From Streptomyces misionensis (lineage in GTDB: Bacteria; Actinomycetota; Actinomycetes; Streptomycetales; Streptomycetaceae): DNA of 64,000 nt. Where the stretch lies: NCBI RefSeq assembly GCF_900104815.1, contig NZ_FNTD01000004.1, positions 6,571,001-6,635,000 on the forward strand, in the 5' to 3' direction. The notes under the pieces are model-generated. The model had not been told where the DNA came from. It saw only the letters and a program-made list of their open reading frames with translations, and did not search any database. Below, piece by piece: positions 52,594 to 62,595 of the stretch (within the stretch, counting starts at the first letter, position 1; each line of letters starts with the position of its first letter). A program made the position numbers and the translations under genes.

Positions 52594-53160
52594 GTGAGCG
52601 CATCCCCGGCGGTGAGAGGAGTGCGGGCCGCGGTGTTCGCCGCGGTGTGCGTGCTGCTCGCCGCCGCGGGGCACGGGCTGGCCATGGGCGGGATGCCGTC
52701 GCCGCGCTGCGACGCCGCCGGATTCCTCGCGGTGTTCGCGCTCGGCTTTGCGCTGGGCGGGCGGGAGCGGTCGGGGCCCGGCATCGGCGCGGTCATGCTG
52801 GTCACCCAGGCCGGGCTGCACGCGGGCTTCGGCGCGGCCCGGACCGGTTCCGGGATGCCCGGCATGCCGGGCATGGCGGAGCCCGCGCATCCGCTGGCCC
52901 ACGCCACCGTCGCCCATCTGCTCGCCGCGCTCGCCGCCTCCTGGTGGCTGCGGCGGGGCGAGGCGGCGCTGTGGTCGCTGCTGCGCCGTACCGCCGAACT
53001 CGTTCCCGTGCTGGTCGCCTGGTGGCGGCCCGCCCCGCTGCCCGCTCCCGCCGGACCGGTGCCGCGTGTGACCACCGGTGCGGGCCCCTGCCGCCGGGCC
53101 CCGCTGCGGCACGCGGTCACCCGGCGCGGGCCGCCCGCCCCGATCCCGTACCCGCTCTGA
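52594..53160 (+). CDS. Membrane protein linked to YcnI, unknown function
   Basis: This 188-residue protein has three to four hydrophobic segments (about 5-30, 40-55, 62-78, 100-118). The middle loop carries GMPGMPGM and nearby His residues (AEPAHPLAHATVAHL), a Met/His-rich pattern seen in copper-related membrane proteins. The C-terminus is Pro/Arg-rich. I do not recognise a named family. GTG at 52594 opens the first hydrophobic region. It ends 38 bases before the ycnI-like gene on the same strand, so a shared copper-related role is likely but inferred. Confidence 0.72.
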   Translation: MSASPAVRGVRAAVFAAVCVLLAAAGHGLAMGGMPSPRCDAAGFLAVFALGFALGGRERSGPGIGAVMLVTQAGLHAGFGAARTGSGMPGMPGMAEPAHPLAHATVAHLLAALAASWWLRRGEAALWSLLRRTAELVPVLVAWWRPAPLPAPAGPVPRVTTGAGPCRRAPLRHAVTRRGPPAPIPYPL

Positions 53161-53198
53161 CCCCTCACCTTCCTCACCCGTACGGAGATCGGTTCACC

Positions 53199-53906
53199 AT
53201 GTCCGCACCACGCACCACCCCGCGCCGCGCCGCGACCGTCGCCGCGCTCGCCACCGCCACGGTGCTGCTCGCCGCCGGTGCCGCGTCGGCCCACGTCACC
53301 GTCCACCCGGAGAGTTACGCCAAGGGCGCCACCGACGGCGTGCTCACCTTCCGCGTGCCCAACGAGGAGGACAACGCCTCCACCACCAAGGTCCAGATCT
53401 TCCTGCCCACCGACCACCCCGTCCTCGGCGTCCTGGTCCACCCGCAGGACGGCTGGACCGCCAAGGTGACCACCACCAAGCTGAAGACGCCGGTCAAGAC
53501 CGACGACGGCACGGTCACCGAGGCCGCCTCCGAGATCACCTTCAGCGGCGGCCGGATCGCCGCCGGGCAGTACGCGGACTTCAACGTCGCCTTCGGTCAA
53601 CTTCCTGAGGACGCGGGGAAGTTGGTCTTCAAGACGTTGCAGACGTACTCGGACGGCAAGGTGGTCCGCTGGATCGAGCAGCCCTCCTCGGGCGACGACG
53701 AGCCGGACAACCCCGCCCCGGTCCTGAAGCTCACCGCCGACGACGCCTCACCCGCCGCGGCGCCGGCCGCCGCCACCGCCGAGGCGGCCGGCGGGAGCGA
53801 CTCCACCGCCCGCGGACTCGGCGTCGCGGGCCTGGTCACCGGTGCCCTGGGCCTGGCCGCCGCCGCGTTCGCGCTGGTCCGCGGACGGAGGCCCGAGCGG
53901 TCGTGA
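53199..53906 (+). CDS. YcnI-family (DUF1775) copper-related exported protein
   Basis: This 235-residue protein has a signal peptide ending at ASA, so mature residue 1 is His32 in HVTVHPE, the conserved N-terminal His that binds copper in YcnI. The DUF1775 domain covers about residues 32-165 (YAKGATDGVLTFRVPNEED, FLPTDHPVLGV, AGQYADFNVAFGQLP). A linker and one C-terminal transmembrane helix with positive tail anchor it to the membrane. In other bacteria ycnI is next to CopC/CopD-type genes; here only a Met/His-rich membrane protein gene precedes it. ATG at 53199 with GGAG upstream. Confidence 0.92.
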   Translation: MSAPRTTPRRAATVAALATATVLLAAGAASAHVTVHPESYAKGATDGVLTFRVPNEEDNASTTKVQIFLPTDHPVLGVLVHPQDGWTAKVTTTKLKTPVKTDDGTVTEAASEITFSGGRIAAGQYADFNVAFGQLPEDAGKLVFKTLQTYSDGKVVRWIEQPSSGDDEPDNPAPVLKLTADDASPAAAPAAATAEAAGGSDSTARGLGVAGLVTGALGLAAAAFALVRGRRPERS

Positions 53907-54037
53907 CCGCGGGCCGCTCGGCGGGATGAACCCGCCGCTCGCCGACGGTGACCCGGAAGGGTGAACCGCGGCGAGCGGTGGGCACCGTCGCAGCGGAACC
54001 GGGAATGCGGCGGCCGACGCCCGTCGTTGATCCCCGC

Positions 54038-54478
54038 ATGACCCAGGACCCCACGCAGGACGCGCTGCTGCTCGAACTCCTCACCGAAGGGCACGGCGGC
54101 GTACTGGTCACCCTCCGGCGCGACGGCCGCCCCCAGCTGTCCAACGTCGTCCACGCCTACGACCCCGACGAGCGGACCATCCGGATCTCCGTCACCGACG
54201 ACCGCGCCAAGACCCGCAATCTGCGCCGCGACCCCCGCGCCTCGTACCACGTCACCAGCGCCGACCGCTGGGCGTACACCGTCGCCGAGGGCACGGCCGA
54301 GCTGTCCCCGGTCGCCCGGGACCCCCACGACGACACCGTGGAGGAGCTGGTCCGGGTCTACCGCGAGGTGCTCGGCGAGCACCCGGACTGGGACGACTTC
54401 CGCGCGTCGATGGTCCGCGACCGCCGCCTGGTGGTGCGGCTGCGCGTCGAGCGGGCGTACGGCGTTCCCAAGCGCTGA
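54038..54478 (+). CDS. PPOX-class FMN/F420-binding split-barrel protein
   Basis: This 146-residue protein of the pyridoxamine-5'-phosphate-oxidase-like split barrel carries [43 protein letters not shown] (cofactor phosphate contacts) and [15 protein letters not shown]. This form is usual for F420-dependent TIGR03618-type proteins in actinobacteria, which carry out reductions with F420H2 or bind FMN or heme; the substrate is unknown. ATG at 54038 begins the conserved domain. It converges with the frameshifted oxidoreductase gene. Confidence 0.88.
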   Translation: MTQDPTQDALLLELLTEGHGGVLVTLRRDGRPQLSNVVHAYDPDERTIRISVTDDRAKTRNLRRDPRASYHVTSADRWAYTVAEGTAELSPVARDPHDDTVEELVRVYREVLGEHPDWDDFRASMVRDRRLVVRLRVERAYGVPKR

Positions 54479-54516
54479 CCTCGGCCGATGGTCCGGCCCG
54501 CCCCTGGGCGCCCGGC

Positions 54517-55406
54517 TCAGGCGACCTGGCCGGACGCCCGTTCGGTGCGCGCCTCGATCGCTTGCAGCACGGCGACCATGTCCTCGCCGCCGTGCCCCTG
54601 CGCCACGGTCTCCCGGAAGAGGGCGTGGCAGACGTCGAGGAGCGGGGAGGCCAGCCCGGCCGCGGGGCGGCCTCGGCGACCAGCCGGTTGTTCTTCAGGA
54701 CGTCGAGCGCGGCGGCCTGCACGCCGAAGTCCCGCTCGCGCAGCTTGGGCGCCTTCATCCGGGAGACCGCGCTCGCCATGGGGCCCGCGTCCAGCACGTC
54801 CAGGAACAGGCGGGGTTCCAGCCCCTGCCGTTCGGCGAAGTGGAACGCCTCGGTCAGCCCGGTCACCAGGGTGATCAGGAACAGATTGACCGACAGCTTC
54901 ATCAGCAGCGCGCCCGGTGCCGCGCCGCACACGAACGTCTCGTGGCACATCGGCGCGAGCAGCGGCCGCACCGTCTCCACGGCGGCCGGCTCGCCCGCGA
55001 GCATGGCGACCAGCCGCCCCTGTTCCGCGGGGACCCGGGAGCCCGAGACGGGCGCCTCGACGTAGCGGCCGCCGGCCGCGCGGATCTCGGCCTCCAGGGC
55101 GCGGGAGTACTCGGGGGACGTCGTGCCCATGTGGACGACGGTGCGTCCGGCGACCCGCGCGGCCAGCTCCGGGGTGCCGCGGCCGAGGACCGCGTCGACG
55201 GCCGCCTCGTCGGCGAGCATCAGCAGCACCACCCGTGTCCGTGCGAACACCTCGCCGGGGTCGCGGGCGACCACGGCGCCGGCCGCGCGCAGCGGTTCCG
55301 TGCGGTGCGGGGTGCGGTTCCACACCACCAGCGGCGTGCCGGCCGCCGCCAGGCGCAGGGCCATGGGCCCGCCCATCACTCCGAGACCGAGGAAACCGAC
55401 GTGCAC
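54517..55406 (-). pseudogene. Frameshifted 3-hydroxyisobutyrate-dehydrogenase-like gene
   Basis: The first ~247 codons encode a beta-hydroxyacid dehydrogenase: Rossmann motif [13 protein letters not shown] at the N-terminus, the substrate loop [14 protein letters not shown], and catalytic Lys in [10 protein letters not shown]. After LVAEAA the frame changes; the expected C-terminus ([19 protein letters not shown]) is found one base off, ending at 54517. One C appears lost from the run at 54664-54667 (G run on the plus strand). Either the gene is freshly broken or this is a sequencing error. GTG at 55406 has GAAGGA upstream. It is divergent from a TetR gene, with two matching operators between. 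Confidence 0.75.
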
Positions 55407-55434
55407 GGGGGCCGTCCTTCGCACCGCGAGCCGA

Positions 55435-55452
55435 CTATGACACTGGTCATAG
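55435..55452. promoter_or_regulatory. TetR operator candidate 1
   Basis: Perfect 18-bp palindrome CTATGACACTGGTCATAG with arms CTATGAC/GTCATAG, 29 bases before the dehydrogenase start. Confidence 0.75.
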
Positions 55453-55461
55453 TAGCGGCTG

Positions 55462-55479
55462 CTATGACGCCGGTCATAG
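55462..55479. promoter_or_regulatory. TetR operator candidate 2
   Basis: Perfect 18-bp palindrome CTATGACGCCGGTCATAG with the same arms as operator 1 and a different 4-base centre. Centre-to-centre spacing is 27 bases. It lies 65 bases before the TetR start. Confidence 0.75.
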
Positions 55480-55544
55480 AGTTGTCCCCTGGCAGGGCGG
55501 TCACCGCGGGCACGGCGGGCCGAGGCGAGGAACGGAGGCCGGTG

Positions 55545-56141
55545 ATGGGCGAGCGGCAGCGGGGCCCGCGCGAGCGGATGGTGTTCAGCGCGGCGCAGCT
55601 CATCCGGCGCGACGGGGTGAAGGCGACCGGGATGCGCGAGGTCGCGGCGCACGCCGGGGCGCCGCGCGGCTCCCTCCAGCACTACTTCCCGGGCGGCAAG
55701 GAACAGCTGGTGGGCGAGGCCGTCGGCTGGGCCGGACGGTACGCGGGCAAGCGGATCGCCCGCTTCGTCGAAGGGCTGGCCGAGCCGCGGCCGAGCGCCC
55801 TGTTCGCGGCGATGGTCGCGCAGTGGACCGACGAGTACGAGCGCGACGGGTTCGCCGCGGGCTGCCCGGTCGCCGCCGCCACCGTCGACTGCGCCTCACT
55901 GGGCGACAGCACCCGCGAGGCGGTGGCCGCCGCGTTCACCACCTGGCGCACCCCGCTCGCCGAGGCCCTGGCCCGGATGGGCGTGCCCGCCGACCGCGCC
56001 GCGGCCCTGGCCACGCTGATGATCAGCACCCTGGAGGGCGCGATCCTGCTGGCCCGCGCCGAACAGGACGTACGGCCCCTGACCACGGTGGTGCGGGAAC
56101 TCGGCCCGCTGCTCGACGCCGCCGTGACCCGGCCCGCCTGA
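55545..56141 (+). CDS. TetR-family repressor (LmrA/YxaF-like)
   Basis: This 198-residue TetR protein has an N-terminal HTH ([20 protein letters not shown], then [24 protein letters not shown]), whose [11 protein letters not shown] is typical of the LmrA/YxaF subgroup, and a ligand-binding domain with [15 protein letters not shown] at 55545 has GGAGG six bases upstream. It is divergent from the dehydrogenase gene. The duplicated palindromes in the 138-base gap are its probable binding sites, so it should repress both genes. The ligand is unknown. Confidence 0.92.
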   Translation: MGERQRGPRERMVFSAAQLIRRDGVKATGMREVAAHAGAPRGSLQHYFPGGKEQLVGEAVGWAGRYAGKRIARFVEGLAEPRPSALFAAMVAQWTDEYERDGFAAGCPVAAATVDCASLGDSTREAVAAAFTTWRTPLAEALARMGVPADRAAALATLMISTLEGAILLARAEQDVRPLTTVVRELGPLLDAAVTRPA

Positions 56142-56154
56142 GCCCCGCCGGACC

Positions 56155-56820
56155 TCAGGCGGCGGACCGGCCGGCCGTGAGGTAGGCGATCACCATGTCC
56201 CCGAGCATGGTCCGGTAGTGCGCGCGCCGGGCCGGGTCCACCAGGTCCCGGCCGAACAGGGCGCCGAACGTACGCCCGTTCACGCCTCGGAAGAAGCAGA
56301 ACGAGCTGATCACCGCGTGCACGTCCGCCGCGTCCACGTCCGTCCTGAACACCCCCGACTCCTGCCCGGCGGCCAGGACGCGGCGCAGCACGCCGAGCGC
56401 CGGGGAGCCGATCGCGCCCAACGCGCCGGCGGCGGCGATCTGTTCGACTGCCTGGCCGTTGTCGCCGCTCAACAGGCGCAGGTAGTCCGGGTGTTGTTCG
56501 TGGTGGTCGAAGACCAGTTGGGCCAGGCGGCGGATTCCCGCGACCGGGTCCAGGTGACTCACGTCCAGTCGCCCCTCGGCCTCGCGGAGCGCGCCGTAGG
56601 CCCGCTCCAGCACGGCCGTGAACAACTGCTCCTTGCCGCCGAAGTAGTAGTAGATCATCCGCTTGGTGGTGCGGGTGCGGGCGGCGATCTCGTCGACGCG
56701 CGCGCCGTCGTAACCGGCCCGGGCGAACTCCTGTGTGGCCACGTCGAGTATCTCGGCCCGGGTGCGCGCGGCGTCTCGCCCCCGCCCGTCGGCTCGTGCC
56801 GGTTCTTCGACGCTGGTCAT
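56155..56820 (-). CDS. TetR-family regulator
   Basis: This 221-residue TetR protein has an N-terminal HTH (ILDVATQEFARAGYDGARVD, EIAARTRTTKRMIYYYFGGKEQLF) followed by a C-terminal domain of the TetR_C_6/NicS-like kind (LAQLVFDHHEQHPDYLRLLSGDN, SSFCFFRGVNGRTFGALFG). It converges with the LmrA-like TetR gene, leaving 13 bases. Its upstream region shows no clear target gene, since the histidine phosphatase is on the same strand and reads toward it. ATG 56820 has GAAGGAA upstream. Confidence 0.9.
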   Translation of the reverse strand: MTSVEEPARADGRGRDAARTRAEILDVATQEFARAGYDGARVDEIAARTRTTKRMIYYYFGGKEQLFTAVLERAYGALREAEGRLDVSHLDPVAGIRRLAQLVFDHHEQHPDYLRLLSGDNGQAVEQIAAAGALGAIGSPALGVLRRVLAAGQESGVFRTDVDAADVHAVISSFCFFRGVNGRTFGALFGRDLVDPARRAHYRTMLGDMVIAYLTAGRSAA

Positions 56821-56955
56821 GGGGTGTTCCTTCGGCCTTGACGCGCCGTGGTGGTGCGCTCGCTTGCTGCCCGGTGATTCTAGGACGCCGTCACGGCGGA
56901 GCGTATGCCGCGGCCCGGGCCACACGCAGTGACCCGGGCCGCGTCGCGTCCGGTG

Positions 56956-57549
56956 TTACGGCCGCCGGTTCCACTCGGCGATCACCGGGCGTCCGTGTTC
57001 CGTGGACAGCCGGCTCACCGTGCCGGTGGCCAGCTGGAACAGCCGGCCCTCGGCGGGCGGCAGGCCCAGCCGACGGGCCGTCAGCACCCGCAGGAAGTGG
57101 GCGTGGGCGACCAGCACCACATCACCGGCGTCCTCGGCGAGCGCGGCGTCGACGCGGGCCAGCACCCGGTCGGCGCGGGCACCGATCTCGGCCGGCGACT
57201 CGCCCGGATGCCCCTCGGGCCCGGGCGGCACCCCGTCGGTCCACAGGTCCCAGTCGGGGCGGGTCCGGTGGATCTCGGGGGTGGTGATGCCCTCGTAGCC
57301 GCCGTAGTCCCACTCGTGCAGGTCGGGGTCGGGCACGACCCCGGTGACACCGGCGAGTTCGGCGGTGCGCAGCGCACGGGCGAGCGGGCTGGCCAGGGCC
57401 AGGGCGTAGGTCCGTCCGGACAGGAGCGGGGCGAGGGACTTGGCCTGTTCCTCGCCGTGGTCCGTCAGGGGCAGGTCGGTGAAGCTGGTGTGCTGTCCCG
57501 ACCTGCTCCACTCCGTCTCCCCGTGGCGGACCAGCAAGAGGTCCGCCAC
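56956..57549 (-). CDS. Histidine phosphatase (phosphoglycerate mutase-like)
   Basis: This 197-residue cytoplasmic enzyme of the histidine phosphatase superfamily shows the catalytic RHGET (LLLVRHGETEWS, His about residue 8) and the second His in VVLVAHAHFLRVL. SRSGQHTSFTDLPLTDHGE and SPLARALRTAEL are typical. The size suits a broad-specificity phosphatase rather than glycolytic mutase. GTG at 57549 follows the gnd stop (57552) almost directly, so it is probably the last gene of the pentose phosphate operon. A sugar phosphate substrate is a reasonable guess. Confidence 0.9.
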   Translation of the reverse strand: MADLLLVRHGETEWSRSGQHTSFTDLPLTDHGEEQAKSLAPLLSGRTYALALASPLARALRTAELAGVTGVVPDPDLHEWDYGGYEGITTPEIHRTRPDWDLWTDGVPPGPEGHPGESPAEIGARADRVLARVDAALAEDAGDVVLVAHAHFLRVLTARRLGLPPAEGRLFQLATGTVSRLSTEHGRPVIAEWNRRP

Positions 57550-57551
57550 GG

Positions 57552-58430
57552 TCAGCCCTTCTTCTCGACCGCGTGGCCGCCGAACTGGTTGCGCAGCGCG
57601 GCGATCATCTTCATCTGCGGCGAGTCGTCCTGCCGGGAGGCGAACCGGGCGAACAGCGAGGCGGTGATCGCCGGGAGCGGCACCGCGTTGTCGATGGCCG
57701 CCTCGACGGTCCAGCGGCCCTCGCCGGAGTCCTCCGCGTAACCGCGCAGCTTGTCCAGGTGCTCGTCCTCGTCCAGCGCGTTGACCGCGAGGTCGAGCAG
57801 CCAGGAGCGGATGACGGTGCCCTCCTGCCAGGAGCGGAAGACCTCGCGGACGTTGTCCACCGACTTGACCTTCTCCAGCAGTTCCCAGCCCTCGGCGTAC
57901 GCCTGCATCATGGCGTACTCGATGCCGTTGTGGACCATCTTGGAGAAGTGCCCGGCGCCGACACGGCCCGCGTGCACATAGCCGTACGGGCCCTCGGGCT
58001 TGAGCGCGTCGAAGACCGGCCGCAGCCGGTCGACGTGCTCCTTGTCGCCGCCGACCATGAGCGCGTAGCCGTTCTGCAGGCCCCACACACCGCCGGAGAC
58101 GCCCGCGTCCACGAAGCCGATGCCCTTGACGCCGAGTTCCGCGGCGTGCTTCTCGTCGTCCGTCCAGCGGGAGTTGCCGCCGTCGACCACCGTGTCGCCC
58201 TCGGACAGCAGGTCCTTGAGCTCGTCGATGACGCCCTGGGTGGCGGTGCCGGCCGGGACCATCACCCAGACCGTGCGCGGCGCCTCCAGCTTCTCGACCA
58301 GTTCTTCGAGGCTCTTGACGTCGGAGACTTCGGGATTGCGGTCGTAGCCGATGACGGTGTGGCCGGCGCGGCGGATCCGCTCGCGCATGTTGCCGCCCAT
58401 CTTGCCGAGACCGATGAGACCGAGCTGCAT
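57552..58430 (-). CDS. gnd: 6-phosphogluconate dehydrogenase (decarboxylating), short form
   Basis: This 292-residue enzyme of the short GndA/YqeC-type 6-phosphogluconate dehydrogenases lacks about 170 C-terminal residues of the E. coli form. The Rossmann motif is GLIGLGKMGGNM, the substrate loop DAGVSGGVWGLQNGYALMVGG, and catalytic Lys in FSKMVHNGIEYAMMQAYAEG. It converts 6-phosphogluconate to ribulose 5-phosphate; short forms often prefer NAD. It lies 7 bases after pgi in the operon. Confidence 0.95.
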   Translation of the reverse strand: MQLGLIGLGKMGGNMRERIRRAGHTVIGYDRNPEVSDVKSLEELVEKLEAPRTVWVMVPAGTATQGVIDELKDLLSEGDTVVDGGNSRWTDDEKHAAELGVKGIGFVDAGVSGGVWGLQNGYALMVGGDKEHVDRLRPVFDALKPEGPYGYVHAGRVGAGHFSKMVHNGIEYAMMQAYAEGWELLEKVKSVDNVREVFRSWQEGTVIRSWLLDLAVNALDEDEHLDKLRGYAEDSGEGRWTVEAAIDNAVPLPAITASLFARFASRQDDSPQMKMIAALRNQFGGHAVEKKG

Positions 58431-58437
58431 GATCAGT

Positions 58438-60084
58438 TCACTTCCTGAGAGAACGGTAGGCCGCGACCAGGGCGGTGGTGGACGGGTCGAGGCCGGGGAC
58501 CTCGGCGCCCTCGGTGAGGGCGGGTTCGACGCGCTTGGCGAGGACCTTGCCCAGCTCCACGCCCCACTGGTCGAAGGAGTCGATGTCCCACACCGCGCCC
58601 TGCACGAAGACCTTGTGCTCGTAGAGGGCGATCAGCTGGCCGAGCACGGACGGCGTCAGCTCCGTGCCGAGGATCGTGGTCGTCGGGTGGTCACCGCGGA
58701 AGGTGCGGTGCGCCACCTGCTCCTCGGGCACCCCCTCCGCGCGGACCTCCTCGGCGCTCTTGCCGAAGGCGAGCGCCTGCGTCTGGGCGAAGAAGTTGGC
58801 CATCAACAGGTCGTGCTGGGCCTCCAGTTCGCCGCTCAGGTCGCCGACGGGGCGGGCGAAGCCGATGAAGTCGGCCGGGATCAGCTTGGTGCCCTGGTGG
58901 ATCAACTGGTAGTACGCGTGCTGCCCGTTGGTGCCGGGAGTGCCCCAGACCACCGGTCCGGTCTGCCACTGCACACGGCGTCCCTGCCGGTCCACCGACT
59001 TGCCGTTGGACTCCATGTCCAGCTGCTGGAGGTAGGCGGTGAACTTGGACAGGTAGTGGCTGTACGGCAGCACCGCGTGCGACTGGGCGTCGTGGAAGTT
59101 GCCGTACCAGATGCCCAGCAGGCCGAGCAGCAGCGGGGCGTTGGCCTCGGCGGGCGCGGTGCGGAAGTGCTCGTCGACCAGCTGGAAGCCGTCCAGCATC
59201 TCCCGGAACCGGTCCGGTCCGATGGCGATCATCAGGGAGAGGCCGATCGCGGAGTCGTACGAGTAGCGGCCGCCGACCCAGTCCCAGAACTCGAACATGT
59301 TGTCCGGGTCGATGCCGAACTCGGTGACCTTGCCCGCGTTGGTGGACAGCGCCACGAAGTGCTTCGCGACCGCCTTCTGGTCGCCGTCGAAGGCCTTCAG
59401 CAGCCAGGAGCGGGCCGAGGTGGCGTTGGTGATCGTCTCGATCGTGGTGAAGGTCTTGGACGCGACGATGAACAGGGTCTCCGCCGGGTCCAGGTCGCGG
59501 GTCGCCTCGTGCAGGTCGGCGCCGTCCACGTTGGACACGAACCGGAACGTCAACTCGCGCGCGGTGTACGGGCGCAGCGCCTCGTAGGCCATGGCGGGGC
59601 CGAGGTCGGAGCCGCCGATGCCGATGTTGACCACGTTCCTGATGCGCTTGCCGGTGTGCCCGGTCCAGGCGCCGGAGCGGACCCGCTCGGCGAAGCCGGC
59701 CATCTTGTCGAGCACCGCGTGCACCTTGGGCACCACGTTCTCGCCGTCGACCTCGATCACCGCGTCCCGCGGGGCGCGCAGCGCGGTGTGCAGCACCGCC
59801 CGGTCCTCGGTGATGTTGATCTTCTCGCCCCGGAACATGGCGTCGCGCAGCGCGAACACCCCGGTGGCGGAGGCGAGGTCCTGGAGCAGGGCCAGGGTCT
59901 CGTCCGTGATCAGGTGCTTGCTGTAGTCGATGTGCAGGTCGCCGACCCGGACCACGTACCGCTCGGCGCGGCCGGGGTCCGACGCGAACAGCTCGCGCAG
60001 GTGCGGCTGACCCTTGGCGCGGTGGTCGGCGAGCGCCGTCCACTCGGGCCGGTGGATGAGGTCGGAATTACGGACGTCGGCCAT
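58438..60084 (-). CDS. pgi: Glucose-6-phosphate isomerase
   Basis: This 548-residue cytoplasmic isomerase is of the usual length. The two family signatures are seen as [19 protein letters not shown] and [15 protein letters not shown] (with the catalytic His), and [13 protein letters not shown] forms the phosphate loop. It interconverts glucose 6-phosphate and fructose 6-phosphate, feeding Zwf encoded two genes upstream. It starts 1 base after opcA and ends 7 bases before gnd. A second pgi elsewhere in the genome is common in Streptomyces. Confidence 0.97.
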   Translation of the reverse strand: MADVRNSDLIHRPEWTALADHRAKGQPHLRELFASDPGRAERYVVRVGDLHIDYSKHLITDETLALLQDLASATGVFALRDAMFRGEKINITEDRAVLHTALRAPRDAVIEVDGENVVPKVHAVLDKMAGFAERVRSGAWTGHTGKRIRNVVNIGIGGSDLGPAMAYEALRPYTARELTFRFVSNVDGADLHEATRDLDPAETLFIVASKTFTTIETITNATSARSWLLKAFDGDQKAVAKHFVALSTNAGKVTEFGIDPDNMFEFWDWVGGRYSYDSAIGLSLMIAIGPDRFREMLDGFQLVDEHFRTAPAEANAPLLLGLLGIWYGNFHDAQSHAVLPYSHYLSKFTAYLQQLDMESNGKSVDRQGRRVQWQTGPVVWGTPGTNGQHAYYQLIHQGTKLIPADFIGFARPVGDLSGELEAQHDLLMANFFAQTQALAFGKSAEEVRAEGVPEEQVAHRTFRGDHPTTTILGTELTPSVLGQLIALYEHKVFVQGAVWDIDSFDQWGVELGKVLAKRVEPALTEGAEVPGLDPSTTALVAAYRSLRK

Positions 60085-60085
60085 C

Positions 60086-61012
60086 TCAGGCGTTCTCCTT
60101 GGCGGCCTCGCCCGTGAGGGCGATGGCGTACATCTCGTCGGCGTCGAGGCGGCGCAGCTCCTCGGCGATGAGTTCGGAGGTGGAGCGGACCTTCAGCGCG
60201 AGGGTGCGCGGCGGCTGACCCGGCAGGGTGAGCGTCGCCAGCGGGCCCTCGGGGCGGTCCAGGACGATCTCGCCCTCGCGGGTGCCCAGCCGTACGGCGG
60301 TGACCACGGGACCCTCGGTGACCACGCGGTCCACGGACACCCCCAGCCGCGCCTCCAGCCAGCGGGCCAGCAGCTCGGCGCTCGGGTTGTCCGCCTCGGC
60401 CTCCACGGCCGCCGACGTCACCTGCACCCGGGCCTGGTCCAGGGCGGCGGCCAGCATCGACCGCCACAGCGTGAGGCGGGTCCAGGCGAGGTCGGTGTCG
60501 CCGGGCGCGTAGTTGCGGGCCCGGGTCTCCAGGACCTCCATCGGCCGGTCCACCGCGTACAGATCGGTGATCCGGCGCTGGGCGAGCGCGCCGAGCGGGT
60601 CCTTGGACGGCGTGTCGGGGGCGTCCACCGGCCACCACACGACCACCGGGGCGTCCGGCAGCAGCAGCGGCAGCACCACCGAGTCGGCGTGGTCGGACAC
60701 GTCGCCGTAGGTGCGCAGCACCACCGTCTCGCCGGTGCCGGCCTCCGAGCCGACCCGGACCTCGGCGTCCAGCCGTGAGTGGGTGCGGTCGCGCAGGGTG
60801 CGGGCGTGCCGCTTGATCACGACCAGGGTGCGCGAGGGGTGCTCGTGCGAGGCCTCCTCGGCCGCCCGCATCGAGTCGTAGGCGTTCTCCTCGTCCGTGA
60901 CGATGACCATCGTCAGGACCATGCCCACGGCCGGGGTGCCGATGGCGCGGCGGCCCTGCACCAGCGCCTTGTTGATCTTGCTTGCCGTGGTGTCGGTCAG
61001 GTCGATCTTCAT
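60086..61012 (-). CDS. opcA: Glucose-6-phosphate dehydrogenase assembly protein OpcA
   Basis: This 308-residue OpcA protein has the N-terminal [20 protein letters not shown] and then [35 protein letters not shown] and [13 protein letters not shown]. OpcA is required for activity and redox control of glucose-6-phosphate dehydrogenase in cyanobacteria and actinobacteria. It overlaps zwf by 4 bases (ATGA), so the partner proteins are made together. Confidence 0.96.
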   Translation of the reverse strand: MKIDLTDTTASKINKALVQGRRAIGTPAVGMVLTMVIVTDEENAYDSMRAAEEASHEHPSRTLVVIKRHARTLRDRTHSRLDAEVRVGSEAGTGETVVLRTYGDVSDHADSVVLPLLLPDAPVVVWWPVDAPDTPSKDPLGALAQRRITDLYAVDRPMEVLETRARNYAPGDTDLAWTRLTLWRSMLAAALDQARVQVTSAAVEAEADNPSAELLARWLEARLGVSVDRVVTEGPVVTAVRLGTREGEIVLDRPEGPLATLTLPGQPPRTLALKVRSTSELIAEELRRLDADEMYAIALTGEAAKENA

Positions 61013-62595
61013 GGCCTGCGCCAGCTCCGTCCGTCTCGTGCGAGCATCTCGTCGGCTTCCCTCGGTCCCCAGCTGCCCGACGCGTACTGTGCCGGACGGC
61101 CGTGCGCCGCCCAGTACTCCTCGATCGGGTCGAGGATCTTCCAGGACTCTTCCACTTCCTGGTGGCGCGGGAACAGGTTGGCGTCGCCCAGGAGCACGTC
61201 CAGGATGAGCCGCTCGTAGGCCTCGGGGCTGGACTCGGTGAACGACTCGCCGTAGGCGAAGTCCATCGACACGTCCCGGATCTCCATCGAGGTGCCGGGC
61301 ACCTTGGAGCCGAAGCGGACCGTCATGCCCTCGTCCGGCTGGACGCGGATCACGATCGCGTTCTGGCCCAGCTCCTCGGTCGCCGTGGTGTCGAATGGGG
61401 AGTGCGGGGCCCGCTGGAAGACGACGGCGATCTCCGTCACCCGGCGGCCCAGGCGCTTGCCGGTGCGCAGGTAGAAGGGGACGCCCGCCCAGCGGCGGTT
61501 GTCGATGCCGAGCTTGATCGCGGCGAAGGTGTCGGTCTTCGACTTGGGGTCGATGCCCTCCTCCTCCAGATAGCCGACGACCTTCTCGCCGCCCTGCCAG
61601 CCGGCCGCGTACTGCGCCCGCACGGTGTGCTTGCCCAGGTCCTCCGGGAGCCGCACCGACTTGAGCACCTTCAGCTTCTCGGTGAGCAGCGCCTCCGCGT
61701 CGAACGCGATGGGCTCCTCCATGGCGGTGAGCGCCATCAGCTGGAGCAGGTGGTTCTGGATCACGTCCCGGGCGGCGCCGATGCCGTCGTAGTAGCCGGC
61801 CCGGCCGCCGATGCCGATGTCCTCGGCCATCGTGATCTGCACGTGGTCGACGTAACTGCGGTTCCAGATCGGTTCGTACATCTGGTTGGCGAAGCGCAGC
61901 GCCAGGATGTTCTGGACGGTCTCCTTGCCGAGGTAGTGGTCGATCCGGAACACCTGGTCCGGCTCGAACACGTCGTGCACGAGCGCGTTCAGCTCGCGGG
62001 CGCTGGCCAGGTCGTGGCCGAACGGCTTCTCGATGACCGCGCGCCGCCAGGAGCCCTCGGGCGGGCTGGCCAGGCCGTGCTTCTTCAGCTGCTGGACGAC
62101 CTTCGGGAAGAACTTCGGCGGCACCGAGAGGTAGAACGCGAAGTTGCCGCCGGTGCCGCGGGAGGCGTCCAGCTCCTCCACGGCGTCCTTGAGCTGCTTG
62201 AAGGCGGTGTCGTCGTCGAAGTCGCCGGGGATGAACCGCATGCCCTCGGCGAGCTGCTGCCACACCTCCTCGCGGAACGGGGTGCGCGAGTGCTCGCGCA
62301 CCGCGTCGTGCACGACCTGTGCGAAGTCCTGGTCCTCCCAGTCCCGGCGGGCGAAGCCCACCAGGGAGAAGCCCGGCGGCAGCAGGCCGCGGTTGGCCAG
62401 GTCGTACACGGCCGGCATCAGCTTCTTGCGGGACAGGTCGCCGGTCACCCCGAAGATGACCAGGCCCGACGGGCCCGCGATGCGCGGGAGGCGGCGGTCC
62501 CGGGTGTCCCGCAGCGGGTTCACCCAGTCGGCGGCCGGGGCGACGGGCACCCGCACCTCCTCGGGCGCCGCGGCGGCGCTCTGCTTGTCGGTCAT
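61009..62595 (-). CDS. zwf: Glucose-6-phosphate 1-dehydrogenase
   Basis: This 528-residue enzyme has an N-terminal Rossmann domain ([20 protein letters not shown]) and the active-site signature RIDHYLGKE with the catalytic His-Tyr/Lys residues. [21 protein letters not shown] follows. It oxidises glucose 6-phosphate to 6-phosphogluconolactone with NADP. A 6-phosphogluconolactonase gene (often devB) is not in the operon part seen. It overlaps both tal (upstream) and opcA (downstream) by 4 bases. Confidence 0.97.
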   Translation of the reverse strand: MTDKQSAAAAPEEVRVPVAPAADWVNPLRDTRDRRLPRIAGPSGLVIFGVTGDLSRKKLMPAVYDLANRGLLPPGFSLVGFARRDWEDQDFAQVVHDAVREHSRTPFREEVWQQLAEGMRFIPGDFDDDTAFKQLKDAVEELDASRGTGGNFAFYLSVPPKFFPKVVQQLKKHGLASPPEGSWRRAVIEKPFGHDLASARELNALVHDVFEPDQVFRIDHYLGKETVQNILALRFANQMYEPIWNRSYVDHVQITMAEDIGIGGRAGYYDGIGAARDVIQNHLLQLMALTAMEEPIAFDAEALLTEKLKVLKSVRLPEDLGKHTVRAQYAAGWQGGEKVVGYLEEEGIDPKSKTDTFAAIKLGIDNRRWAGVPFYLRTGKRLGRRVTEIAVVFQRAPHSPFDTTATEELGQNAIVIRVQPDEGMTVRFGSKVPGTSMEIRDVSMDFAYGESFTESSPEAYERLILDVLLGDANLFPRHQEVEESWKILDPIEEYWAAHGRPAQYASGSWGPREADEMLARDGRSWRRP

